Source: a bacterium (lineage in GTDB: Bacteria; Patescibacteriota; Gracilibacteria; Peribacterales; Peribacteraceae). Taken from it: a stretch of 50,754 bases of DNA. Of the stretch, positions 19,021 through 28,648 are shown piece after piece. The first letter of the stretch is position 1, and the number at the start of each line of letters is the position of its first letter. The stretch lies in contig JAQBVR010000005.1 of NCBI GenBank assembly GCA_027623015.1, positions 1 to 50,754 of the forward strand. Reading direction: 5' to 3'. A program made the position numbers and the translations under genes. Under the pieces are notes generated by a model that searched no databases, was not told where the DNA came from, and saw nothing but the letters and a program-made list of their open reading frames with translations.

Positions 19021-20277
19021 TTAATTTTTTAAGATCTGCATGTATTTTTCAATCATGCAATGTGTAGAAAAAAATGTTTTTGCACGTTTTTCACCGGCTA
19101 TCCCCATTTTTTTTGCTTTATCTGGATGTGTGAGGAGGTCTAACAAGTGGTTTGCATATGCTTCCTTATCGCGTGGATCACAAATGAAGCCAGTTTTATT
19201 GTGTTCTACTACCTCTGATGGACCACCATACTTTGTAGTAACAACAGGCTTGCTTGCGAGCATTGCTTCTATATTCACTAGTAAAAATGGTTCTAGGTAT
19301 ACAGATGGCGTGGTAACAACATCCGCTATAGAATATGCAGCTTGCATTTCTTCTGATGATAGATAGTCAGTGAATCTGCAAGCTGGAAGTATCCTTTTTC
19401 CTGTTTTGGAATTACGAATATGAGATTCCCATTTTTGCTTATTGCCAACAAGTAGTAAGACTACATCTGGCATATGTTCATGTATTTTTTGGAATGCGCT
19501 TAGCAGGACATTTGCTCCTTTATCCTCAGAAAGTCTTCCAGCAAATAGGATGATCTTTTTATTTAATAATGAATATTTCTGAATAAAGTCTTTAGTAGAA
19601 CTAGTTTGTTGCATTTGGAGGTTAATACCATTGTGTATAAAAGTGGTATTTGTAATGCCATTTATACGTAGTGCTTTTTCTTGTTCTTTGCTTACTGCTA
19701 CCACTATGTTTACATATTTATTGAGAGTATTGCGAATGTAGTAGTTGCGGAATGGATTCCACTGAAGTCCACTGCTATGCCATTGGTCAAAGATGGATAT
19801 TTTTGGATTATTGTCATCAAGATATTTTTCTGTAGCAATGCGACCATAATGAACACTCATACAATCGTGAGCAGTGAGTATAATGTTTTTGGTATATCTT
19901 TTTGCTATTCGTAAAGAATGATATGTCAGATATGTATGAATGTTATGTGCGTGTACCACATCTGGTTGCTCCTCTTTGAGAATATCTTTCATCATTTTTG
20001 CTACTGCAGGGTTGTACAGAGAGAGCCAATGACGGAGTGAAATCCTGTAGGAGACTGGAATGCTAATAACATTATCTCTTCTTTGTATTGTGGGGTTATC
20101 TTTTTTTCTGTGCGTTGTAATTACTATTACGTCATGTCCTTTCTTTGTATATTCATCTGCAAATACTTTAGTCATATTAGCAACACTGTCATTGCCATAG
20201 GGTGGGTAGCTATCATTAAGAAGTGCTATTTTCATGTCTTCTGCAGTGCCGTCATCCCATGAGGTGGTTACTTTCAT
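19021..20277 (-). CDS. GT4 glycosyltransferase carrying a deacetylase N-terminal remnant (native GT start probably 20235)
   Basis: MKVTTSWDDGTAED (deacetylase-like) then MKIALLNDSYPPYGNDSVANMTK...FAGRLSEDKGANVLLSAF...EPFLLVNIEAMLASKPVVTTKYGGPSEVV. Confidence 0.88.
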   Translation of the reverse strand: MKVTTSWDDGTAEDMKIALLNDSYPPYGNDSVANMTKVFADEYTKKGHDVIVITTHRKKDNPTIQRRDNVISIPVSYRISLRHWLSLYNPAVAKMMKDILKEEQPDVVHAHNIHTYLTYHSLRIAKRYTKNIILTAHDCMSVHYGRIATEKYLDDNNPKISIFDQWHSSGLQWNPFRNYYIRNTLNKYVNIVVAVSKEQEKALRINGITNTTFIHNGINLQMQQTSSTKDFIQKYSLLNKKIILFAGRLSEDKGANVLLSAFQKIHEHMPDVVLLLVGNKQKWESHIRNSKTGKRILPACRFTDYLSSEEMQAAYSIADVVTTPSVYLEPFLLVNIEAMLASKPVVTTKYGGPSEVVEHNKTGFICDPRDKEAYANHLLDLLTHPDKAKKMGIAGEKRAKTFFSTHCMIEKYMQILKN

Positions 20278-21596
20278 ATTTTATTTGCGGAAGAGGTTTT
20301 CTCTTGAATAAGAAAATACACAGGGAAAATAACTAGGATCAAAATTAAGTGATAAATACCAAGCGCTATATAGAGTGCATATGTAGTTTTTGTTTTTTGC
20401 ATCAAAAAGAAGAATGTACCGAGTGAACAAGTAAGGCCGGCAAGATTTATTATTGTTGCAAGATATATACGAGAGTAGAGACGAAGGAATGGTGTTATGA
20501 GTGCGTGAGCTGCATGAGTGATATGCAGGATGGCAATGACGATAAAAGGGTATACAGCGACGCTGAAGTCGCTTCCGTACACTACGGGGATTAGGAGTGG
20601 AACGGTGATAAGGGCGCCGATTGTTGCCCCTGTGTGAATGAGGCCTGAATATATCGCGAGGCGTACGAGACTTTTTTTGAGGTTAGAAGCGCTGCTTGAA
20701 ATGGTTGGAATAACAGAAGCAGAGAGCTTACTGATATTACTGAGAACAAATGAAGATGGAAGGTTTCCGAGTTTGAATGCTAGGCGGAAGAGTCCTACAA
20801 CAGACTCCTGTACAAACATTCCAAGTACTACCATGAAGGCGTTTGGGTAGAGGTTTCCGACATTCTTATCGATAGCAATCCACACTCCATCTTTTCCGAA
20901 CTTCCATAAATGTTTGAATGAGTGGGTGCGGAGAATCTCTCCGAAAGAAGGAAGGTTGTATGCTGTGCGAATATTGCTGTAGACAAGAAGGCTTACGAGG
21001 CTCATGAGTGCAGTACCCAGTAGTGCTCCAAGGAGTATTCCTGCGACTCCCATTCCTTGGATCAGGAATAGGACAGACAGTCCGAGTTGCAATACGATAC
21101 GACTATTTTCAAGAATAGTAAGCTTGCGAATCTCACGAACGGATTGCAATACTATAGATCCGAAGACAAAGAGTGGGTCTATCATTGATGAAAGAAAAAT
21201 AAGACGTGCAAGGTGTCCAATTTCTGGATTGTTGTACATACCTCCTGTAATTGTTGGAAGAAAAGGAATAAGTATAGCCATGATGAGAGCGCTACAGGCA
21301 GAGAGGAAAAGGTAGTAGTGCAGTACCTCTTTCATGCGAGTTGTATCTTTTTTTCCGTAAGCTTGTGCAAAGAATGTGAGGGCAGTTGTTTGTTGGCCAA
21401 GATTTGTGATGAATCCGAGTAGCCCCGTAAATGCAAGTACGACTGCGTACTCACCATAGCCTCCGAGTCCAAGTAGTCGTGCATAGAGAATAGATGAAAG
21501 AAAACTACACCCTATAAGTACCGTGCGCCCAATTTGCATAGTAGCGATATCTCGCACAAAGGGGACTCCCATAAGAAACTGTAAACGTTCACGCAT
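20274..21596 (-). CDS. Polysaccharide flippase, Wzx/MATE-like
   Basis: About a dozen TM segments; FLSSILYARLLGLGGYGEYAVVLAFTGLLGFITNLG. Confidence 0.85.
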   Translation of the reverse strand: MRERLQFLMGVPFVRDIATMQIGRTVLIGCSFLSSILYARLLGLGGYGEYAVVLAFTGLLGFITNLGQQTTALTFFAQAYGKKDTTRMKEVLHYYLFLSACSALIMAILIPFLPTITGGMYNNPEIGHLARLIFLSSMIDPLFVFGSIVLQSVREIRKLTILENSRIVLQLGLSVLFLIQGMGVAGILLGALLGTALMSLVSLLVYSNIRTAYNLPSFGEILRTHSFKHLWKFGKDGVWIAIDKNVGNLYPNAFMVVLGMFVQESVVGLFRLAFKLGNLPSSFVLSNISKLSASVIPTISSSASNLKKSLVRLAIYSGLIHTGATIGALITVPLLIPVVYGSDFSVAVYPFIVIAILHITHAAHALITPFLRLYSRIYLATIINLAGLTCSLGTFFFLMQKTKTTYALYIALGIYHLILILVIFPVYFLIQEKTSSANKI

Positions 21597-21641
21597 AATG
21601 TAACTATTGTAGAACAGATATGTGCATACACCTCCTATTAA

Positions 21642-21730
21642 AGAGAAATAAGGGAAATAAGGGAAATAAGAGAATGTCTATTTCTCTATAATACCTTCCC
21701 TTAATTTCTCTTATTCCTCTTATTTCTTAT
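21642..21730. repeat. GAAATAAGR array pair (inverted)
   Basis: agagaaataagggaaataagggaaataagag ... cttaatttctcttattcctcttatttctt. Confidence 0.85.
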
Positions 21731-21754
21731 AAAAATATAGTAATCTAGACGTAT

Positions 21755-22420
21755 ATGGGCATGGTTGACCGCATCGGCATAACCCGAAAGATCACCAGAC
21801 CCCGTCAGGAGGCGTTTATCAAGCAATTTGCTACAGATGGTGCAGTTTTAGATATTGGCTGTGGTAACGACCTCTATAAGGATGCATTTCCCAATTGTAC
21901 GACGGTGGATATCGCAGCTCGCCCAGGAGTGAAGGTGGATATCATCGGTGATGCGCACGATTTACACATGATTCAGGATTCCTCGTACGACATGATCCTC
22001 TGTGCGGAAGTCTTGGAGCACTTACATACACCACACAAAGCTATCGCTGAGTTTCATCGGATACTAAAGCCAGGTGGAAAGCTTATTCTTACAACGCGAT
22101 TTCTTTTCCCTATTCATGATGCACCAGGAGATTACTATCGTTACACGAAGTATGGTTTGCAGCATCTGCTTTCCAGGTTCACCATCGAAGAACTACAAGA
22201 AGAAACATCTACACTGGAAGCACTTGCAGTCTTGTACCAACGCATTGGATTTCAATGTGAGACACTCGGGTTCAAGCCATTCAAATTATTTTGGTTTTTG
22301 AAGGCGAAGGTGATTCTTCTCTTTCGAGGAATTATTTCAAAAGAGTATGGAGATATAGGGCATACTATTGAGGAGAGCCCTATTATGACTTCGGGGTATT
22401 TTGTTGCAGCTCATAAATGA
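21755..22420 (+). CDS. Class I SAM-dependent methyltransferase
   Basis: GAVLDIGCGNDLYKDAF...YDMILCAEVLEHLHTPHKAIAEFHRILKPGGKLILTTRF; ATGA overlap with CotH1. Confidence 0.9.
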   Translation: MGMVDRIGITRKITRPRQEAFIKQFATDGAVLDIGCGNDLYKDAFPNCTTVDIAARPGVKVDIIGDAHDLHMIQDSSYDMILCAEVLEHLHTPHKAIAEFHRILKPGGKLILTTRFLFPIHDAPGDYYRYTKYGLQHLLSRFTIEELQEETSTLEALAVLYQRIGFQCETLGFKPFKLFWFLKAKVILLFRGIISKEYGDIGHTIEESPIMTSGYFVAAHK

Positions 22421-24111
22421 GGCGCTTGAAAATCATCGCCATCGGTCTTCTGATATTCACTGTCTTCCAGATGGTGGCGCTCCTTGGCATGACGCTTCTT
22501 ATGTATCAGATAACACCAAAGAGTGTTCTTGCACGAGACACATTCATAGGACGCATCCAACCACTCATGCTTATGGTCCGCTTGGCGGACCGTTCTCTTA
22601 ATACGTTTTATAGAGGACCGACACCTCCTGCAGAAGTTCCTTTCTATAGCATCGAGATAGATGATGCAGACCTTACACTTCTTGAAGAGAAGCTAGAGAA
22701 ACTGGATGTCTTCCTCGAAGATGATGCAAAGATCTGGATGGACATCACTTTTACAGCAGATGGAGAGAAATACGATGCGAAGATGCGTGTGCGAGGCGAT
22801 CGGTTTAATCACTGGCAGTTCCGTAAGAAGTCGTGGCGAGTGAAGTTTCCAAAAGATCACCTCTTTAGAGGCATGCGCGAGATGACTCTGATCATCCCCG
22901 AAGACCGTGCATGGCATGCAGAGATGGTTAGCTACCATAGAGCGAAGAAGCTCGAACTGCTTCAGCCACCGATGCAATTTGTTGGCGTGTCGATGAATGG
23001 CAGTGCACCACTTGCATACGTAGAAGTGGAACACTGGACGAAAGAGATGCTTGAAAAGCAGGGTTACCCCGGAGATGTAAATTTCTACAACCCAGGTGGC
23101 ACACAGACGTCTACATTTGATGGATGGGACCCTCTATACGAAGACTTGGAGTATTCAGGGAAGTACTTGGAGTCGGACATTAGTCCACAGGATTCATTTG
23201 AACAGTTAGAACTCCTTTTCTCCCTTGAAGAAGAAGGTGCATATCTTGAGCCAGACTTTCAAGCGAAGGTACTTTCCATCTTTGACTTTGATACATTGAT
23301 CAAATGGCATGCGCAGAGTTTTCTAGCGGGAAATCTTCATGCAGGTGGCGCAAATATGCGCGTGTTCTTCGACACCTCTAGGGGGCAGTTTGTTCCTGTC
23401 CCATGGGACATACACATCACGACACCGAAGCCGCTTCTGTCTCAGTATCCCAGTGCACTTTGGCAAAACATCTTTGCTATACCGGAGTGGAATCTTGCAT
23501 TGCATCAGTTCCTCTGGGAGTACTTGAGTAGTGAAGAGCAGGTTGGTGACGACTTGGTGTATATAGATTCCTATAGAGAGATGGTGGAAGAGATGGCATA
23601 TCGCGATCCGCATAAACTTCTGAGCAACCGTCAGATCAAAAATGATCTTGATAGGAGGTCTCGTGAACTTCGAGAGAATATGGATTCTCTGCGTGAGCAA
23701 TTACAAACTTCAGAATTACTTGTAGCACAGCGACTACCCACTGATGATGACCTAGCAGATGGTATCGGGTTGATTCTTGATATTACTATGCGGGGTCCAG
23801 TGGCTTCTATATTGACGAATGTTACGCTGCCATCGGAGATCGAGTTAGATATTTCACTCGATGGCGAGGAATTTATCCTTGGTGAAACACTTCTAGCTCC
23901 AGAGTCTCCTCCTGTAGATGATCTCGGGTTCCCTACAGAAACGCCACAGACACACTACCTCCTTGAACTTAGAGGATTTACTATCACAGCAGGAGACCTG
24001 CCACTCCCCTTAGATCTACGCAACGCTGTTACAGGAGAGCCTTCAGATGTCATAAATACTGTCGTAGTAGATGACAGTAGATATCAGGATTTTGTTCCCG
24101 ATCTACGCTAA
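22417..24111 (+). CDS. CotH kinase family protein (CotH1)
   Basis: N-terminal TM; YDAKMRVRGDRFNHWQFRKKSWRVKFPKDHLFRGMREMTLIIPEDRAWHAEM; FVPVPWDI metal-site-like motif. Confidence 0.83.
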   Translation: MRRLKIIAIGLLIFTVFQMVALLGMTLLMYQITPKSVLARDTFIGRIQPLMLMVRLADRSLNTFYRGPTPPAEVPFYSIEIDDADLTLLEEKLEKLDVFLEDDAKIWMDITFTADGEKYDAKMRVRGDRFNHWQFRKKSWRVKFPKDHLFRGMREMTLIIPEDRAWHAEMVSYHRAKKLELLQPPMQFVGVSMNGSAPLAYVEVEHWTKEMLEKQGYPGDVNFYNPGGTQTSTFDGWDPLYEDLEYSGKYLESDISPQDSFEQLELLFSLEEEGAYLEPDFQAKVLSIFDFDTLIKWHAQSFLAGNLHAGGANMRVFFDTSRGQFVPVPWDIHITTPKPLLSQYPSALWQNIFAIPEWNLALHQFLWEYLSSEEQVGDDLVYIDSYREMVEEMAYRDPHKLLSNRQIKNDLDRRSRELRENMDSLREQLQTSELLVAQRLPTDDDLADGIGLILDITMRGPVASILTNVTLPSEIELDISLDGEEFILGETLLAPESPPVDDLGFPTETPQTHYLLELRGFTITAGDLPLPLDLRNAVTGEPSDVINTVVVDDSRYQDFVPDLR

Positions 24112-24120
24112 TATCTTCCT

Positions 24121-26820
24121 ATGCGACGCCTACATGTCATTCTTGGGATCATCGGAGTACTCATAGCTATCCAAGCTATAGGGATGCTTCTCATGGCATT
24201 ACTTATATATCAAGCAACACCGAACAGCACGCTGGCACAGCGTACATTTATCGGAAAGATCCCAGGGGTACTTAGTTCTGTACGTATTATTGATCGGTCG
24301 TTGAATATGTTGTACCGTGGTCCGAAACCTATAGAGTCACTACAGAGTTACAGTTTGCGTGTCGACACTGAAGATCTTCAAAATATAGAGGATGCACTAC
24401 CCACAGAGCTTCCGTCTCCGTGGTATTCAAACTTGTTTCTTACAGAAGATGCAAAAGAGTGGGCTGATGCAGTATTTACTGCAGATGGAGTGGATTACAA
24501 TGTGAAGATCCGTGTGCGAGGAGACATCTTCAATCACTGGGCGTACCGTAAAAAGTCTTGGCGAGTACGATTCGATAAGGATCAATTGTTTAATGGCATG
24601 CGTGAGATGAATTTGATCATTCCCGATGATCGTTCTTGGTTTGCGGAGCCACTCAATGTATACCGTATGAAGAATTTTGATCTCCTGCATCCAGCTATGG
24701 AGTTTGTAACTGTCTCTCTCAATGGCAGTGCCCCAATGCTCTATACACAAGCAGAACATTGGACGAAAGAAATGTTTGAGAAGCAGGGTTTTACGGGTGA
24801 TACCAATGTGTATAAAACAGGAGGGGGAGTATCGCACTTCCAACAGTGGGATCCTGTCTTTACAGAGATTGGGTACTGGGATAAGTATCTGAAAAATCCA
24901 AATCGAGATACGTACGATGAGGTGGAGATTTTGATGCAGCTTGCAGAGGAGGGTGCACATGAAGATCCAGACTACCTCAAGAAGCTCAAGGCAGTACTCG
25001 ATCTCGATGACATGATTTCTTGGTACGCTGTTTCCCTTCTCTCGGGAAGTCGGCATGTGAGTGACTTCAATGTGCGTTTCTACTTCAATCCATCCAGTGG
25101 CATGATGATGCCGTTACCTTGGGATATCAGTCTCTATGCACCACGTACACTGCTTACTCTTCCTGGCAATGCATTGCTCAATGAGATCTTCCGCATTCCA
25201 AAGCTAAAGCTCGCAGTGCATAAGATTCTTTGGGAATACGTCAACGACGGCGAACAAGTCGCTGCAGACTATGCAGAGCGCGACCGCTTGCGTGCATCTA
25301 TGGAGCGTGCTGCATATCGTGATCCACTCAAGATCCAAAGTAACAGACAGGTAAAACATCAGCTTGATACGTTGTCGTGGAAAGTGGAGACGAACATCGA
25401 GCACATTCAAGACGAGCTCAAGATCTCCGAAGTGCTTTTTACCGAGCGCATACCAAGTTCTGATGACAGCCGCGATGGTATCGTTCGTATTTTGGACTTC
25501 TCAGCACGTGGCGTTGCATTTGCATCACTCAGTGCACTGGCTCTATCGGAAGAGTTTGCTTCTCTTGCGGTGGAGGAAGAGATCCAGCTCTGGAGAGATG
25601 ATGGCGATGGTGTTTGGACTGCAAATGATGATCGTATCGCACTTGGTTTGTCTGAAAAATTAGACAAAAAAGGACGTACCGTAGTCGAAACGCTCGATGA
25701 AGATCTCGCACTGCTTTGGAGTGGTGATCCTATCACCAATGAACATGGTGCGGTGGTAACAGCACCGCACACTCGACATCGATTCTTTGTTGTTGTGCCA
25801 TCTCGCGCAGTAGATCTAGATGCATTTACGATGAAGGTTACCGTACGCAATGCCGTGACAGGAAAAAAAGCAGATGTTATAGGCGAGACACTTGTAGATG
25901 AGCGTACATTTGAACGGCTTGATGAGGCGTACATGAGTCGTAGTGACTTCCTTGATAAGTACCCATACTTCCTCGCGAATGCTACAGATGGTGTGCAGCT
26001 TCGAGGCTTGCATCGTATTTCTGAGACGGTGATCGTTCCCTCCACAGTACAGCTCATCATTTATCCGGGTACGACTCTACGTATGGACCCAGGAGTTTCT
26101 ATTCTCTCCTACGCTCCTGTTACCATGATTGGGTACAAAGAGAGGCCGATAGAGATCAAAGCAACTGGAAGCGATCCATGGGGTGTCTTTGCAGTCCTCA
26201 ATGCAAGTGAGCCAAGTGCTGTGCAGTGGACGAGTGTCTCTGGAGGATCCGATGCGTACATCAATGGTGCATTCTTCTCGGGTATGTTTGCCTTCCATGG
26301 TAGCCCTGTGACTATTGTGGATTCTGTCATAGCAGATGCACATGGTGACGATGGGCTCAATCTGAAGAACATCTACGTAGACATCAACCGTGTTCGGTTT
26401 GAAGCAAATTCTGCAGATGGTCTCGATATAGATTTCGCTCTCGCAGGTGTAGTGGAGAATAGCCTCTTCATCGACAATGGAAACGATGGACTAGACATCT
26501 CTGGTTCTCCCATCATCATCCGAAACATCGAAGTCACAAACAGTGGCGATAAGTGTGTAAGTGTAGGAGAAGGTAGCACACCACTTATCTACGACAGCGT
26601 CTTGAAAGGATGCCAAATAGGAATCGCGGTCAAAGACGACTCTCATGCAAAGATAGAGCGTGTCGAATTTATCGACAACGATATTGCTATCTCTGCCTAT
26701 GTCAAAAAGCTCTTCTTTGGTGTCCCATCTGTCACGGTTATCGATAGTACATTTATCGAAAATGGTCAGAAGATACTTGCGCTCTCTGGTGCAGTGATTA
26801 CCCTTGATTCTGCTGAATAA
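24121..26820 (+). CDS. CotH kinase family protein with C-terminal right-handed parallel beta-helix (CotH2)
   Basis: Same N-terminal architecture as CotH1 (YNVKIRVRGDIFNHWAYRKKSWRVRF...MPLPWDI) plus DGLNLKNIYVDINRVRFEANSADGLDIDFALAGVVENSLFIDNGNDGLDISGSP repeats. Confidence 0.85.
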   Translation: MRRLHVILGIIGVLIAIQAIGMLLMALLIYQATPNSTLAQRTFIGKIPGVLSSVRIIDRSLNMLYRGPKPIESLQSYSLRVDTEDLQNIEDALPTELPSPWYSNLFLTEDAKEWADAVFTADGVDYNVKIRVRGDIFNHWAYRKKSWRVRFDKDQLFNGMREMNLIIPDDRSWFAEPLNVYRMKNFDLLHPAMEFVTVSLNGSAPMLYTQAEHWTKEMFEKQGFTGDTNVYKTGGGVSHFQQWDPVFTEIGYWDKYLKNPNRDTYDEVEILMQLAEEGAHEDPDYLKKLKAVLDLDDMISWYAVSLLSGSRHVSDFNVRFYFNPSSGMMMPLPWDISLYAPRTLLTLPGNALLNEIFRIPKLKLAVHKILWEYVNDGEQVAADYAERDRLRASMERAAYRDPLKIQSNRQVKHQLDTLSWKVETNIEHIQDELKISEVLFTERIPSSDDSRDGIVRILDFSARGVAFASLSALALSEEFASLAVEEEIQLWRDDGDGVWTANDDRIALGLSEKLDKKGRTVVETLDEDLALLWSGDPITNEHGAVVTAPHTRHRFFVVVPSRAVDLDAFTMKVTVRNAVTGKKADVIGETLVDERTFERLDEAYMSRSDFLDKYPYFLANATDGVQLRGLHRISETVIVPSTVQLIIYPGTTLRMDPGVSILSYAPVTMIGYKERPIEIKATGSDPWGVFAVLNASEPSAVQWTSVSGGSDAYINGAFFSGMFAFHGSPVTIVDSVIADAHGDDGLNLKNIYVDINRVRFEANSADGLDIDFALAGVVENSLFIDNGNDGLDISGSPIIIRNIEVTNSGDKCVSVGEGSTPLIYDSVLKGCQIGIAVKDDSHAKIERVEFIDNDIAISAYVKKLFFGVPSVTVIDSTFIENGQKILALSGAVITLDSAE

Positions 26821-26896
26821 TTAACTACATCCCAAATCCCAAATCCCAAATCCCACACTCCAAAAGCAAAGCGCCTCACCTCTTCATTTCCGTCGT

Positions 26897-27613
26897 ATTG
26901 AAATAAAATACGTGCTGCCCGATAGATTGATCCCTGCATTTCGAGATCGCATCGCTCCCTATACACAGCCAGATCCTTTCTTGGTAGATGAAGGAGCTCA
27001 CAGAAAGCAGTACCCTGTGACATCTCTCTATTTTGATTCTGTAGACTTGCATTCTTTGTATGAGAAGGAAGCAGGACTCCTTTCGCGACGTAAAGTGCGA
27101 CTACGTACATACGAAAAAGAATTTTCCGAACAGGGGTATGCATTTCTGGAGATCAAGCGTCGTCATGACTTTGTGGTATCGAAAGACAGACTATCTCTCT
27201 CTGTTGGCCACCTGAAGGCAGATCTTCCTATGGCAAATTTACTCGATCATGTTCTCCAAAGAGTAGAGGCTGACGAAGATGTAACAAGCGAAGTGCACCT
27301 ACTCCAGAGCTGGTATAATCTTCAGCCTACATCTCTTGTGAGTTATATTCGCACACCATTTGTTGGTATGCAGGACCGACGTTTTCGTATCACTATTGAC
27401 AGTGATATGGAGACAGTGTGGAAGCCAACTCAATTGATTGGTCATCAGCTACGTACTGCATGTCACGCTGGATGGAGTGTCGTCGAAGTGAAATGTAACC
27501 ATGCTATTCCATCGTGGTTTCACGATATCATCCAAGAATTTGAACTCAATCGCACCGCACACTCGAAGTATGCGTTGTGCGTGCAGCATGGTGCTGGTTT
27601 GGTTGCTGGATGA
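26897..27613 (+). CDS. VTC-domain (polyphosphate polymerase-like) protein
   Basis: RRIEIKYVLP...YPVTSLYFDSVDLHSLYEKEAGLLSRRKVRLRTYEKE...AFLEIKRRHDFVVSKDR...VEVKCNHAIPSWF; start codon uncertain (ORF track GTG at 26912; conserved residues begin upstream). Confidence 0.83.
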   Translation: MEIKYVLPDRLIPAFRDRIAPYTQPDPFLVDEGAHRKQYPVTSLYFDSVDLHSLYEKEAGLLSRRKVRLRTYEKEFSEQGYAFLEIKRRHDFVVSKDRLSLSVGHLKADLPMANLLDHVLQRVEADEDVTSEVHLLQSWYNLQPTSLVSYIRTPFVGMQDRRFRITIDSDMETVWKPTQLIGHQLRTACHAGWSVVEVKCNHAIPSWFHDIIQEFELNRTAHSKYALCVQHGAGLVAG

Positions 27614-27621
27614 TGTTTTTT

Positions 27622-27732
27622 TAAGAGAAATAAGGGGAATAAGGGAGTTCTTTGTATAGGGTTTCTACTAGGTATGGGAAATTGTCAGTTTTAATTTCTC
27701 TTATTTCTTTTATTTCCCTTATTTCTTTTTTA
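27622..27732. repeat. GAAATAAGR array pair (inverted)
   Basis: aagagaaataaggggaataaggg ... aatttctcttatttcttttatttcccttatttctt. Confidence 0.85.
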
Positions 27733-27748
27733 ATCTACCATTAGTTCC

Positions 27749-28441
27749 ATGCAACCAGTTATCCCAGATATCGGATCATTCTCAACGATGCTCAACCCTG
27801 TGGTCGCAGTGATTGCACTTTTTGGAAGTTGTCTTTTAGGACTCCTTACAGCATGGGTCTACAAGTCTACACACCGTGGACTTTCCTACTCTCAGTCGTT
27901 TCAGTTCTCTTTGGTGCTTCTTACTATTCTTGGATCAGTTGTGATGATGGTCGCAGCAGGAAGCCTTACGAGAGCTATTGGAATTCTTGGCGCATTCTCG
28001 CTCGTTCGTTTCCGTACAGCTATCAAAGACCCTAAGGACATGGCATTCATACTCCTGTCTCTTTCTACAGGTCTTGCTATGGGGGCGGAGATGTACATCC
28101 TCGCTGGTATGACAACAGTGTTCGTGTCTCTTGTGATCTTGGTACTCACATGGGCAAACTTTGGTATGTCGAGCAAGCATGAGTCTGTCTTCCGTCTTAT
28201 GTGTAAGGAAGGAGGGAAGGGGTCTGCAGTAAACATCGCAGTCTATGAGGCTATGTTTGATAAGATGGCTGACTCATACCGACTTCTCAGTGCACATGGC
28301 CGTGGTGATCGCATGGAACTGAGTTATGGTGTGCGTCCACGTAAAGGAGAGACAGCGATCTCCATACTCGATGCACTACGTAAAGACCATAGTGTAGAAG
28401 ATGTGGAGCTGTTTGATGCAAAGCACCAGGTGGAGTTTTAA
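27749..28441 (+). CDS. DUF4956 membrane protein
   Basis: Three to four TM segments, GSLTRAIGILGAFSLVRFRTAIKDPKDMAFILLSLSTGLAMGAEMYILAG. Confidence 0.85.
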   Translation: MQPVIPDIGSFSTMLNPVVAVIALFGSCLLGLLTAWVYKSTHRGLSYSQSFQFSLVLLTILGSVVMMVAAGSLTRAIGILGAFSLVRFRTAIKDPKDMAFILLSLSTGLAMGAEMYILAGMTTVFVSLVILVLTWANFGMSSKHESVFRLMCKEGGKGSAVNIAVYEAMFDKMADSYRLLSAHGRGDRMELSYGVRPRKGETAISILDALRKDHSVEDVELFDAKHQVEF

Positions 28442-28648
28442 ACGGTTCTGTGTTGTGAGTTCTGGGTTACGGGTTTTTGCTTTTAGCTTAGCAATGTATT
28501 GCCATGGTATGGCATGAGTTTTTTTCATGGTGCATAGCGTCTTATCGCGTCATAAATATTTGAGCAGGGGAGCCTCGTTGTTCTACTTATATATTTTTGT
28601 ACGTATATTCTCCAAAAAAATAATGCCACTCATTGCATATGTTGCTAC

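Noticed and set aside
26828-26856. Telomere-like repeat (AAATCCC)n
   Set aside because: Short internal intergenic array; same design as other heptamer families, no evidence of a chromosome end
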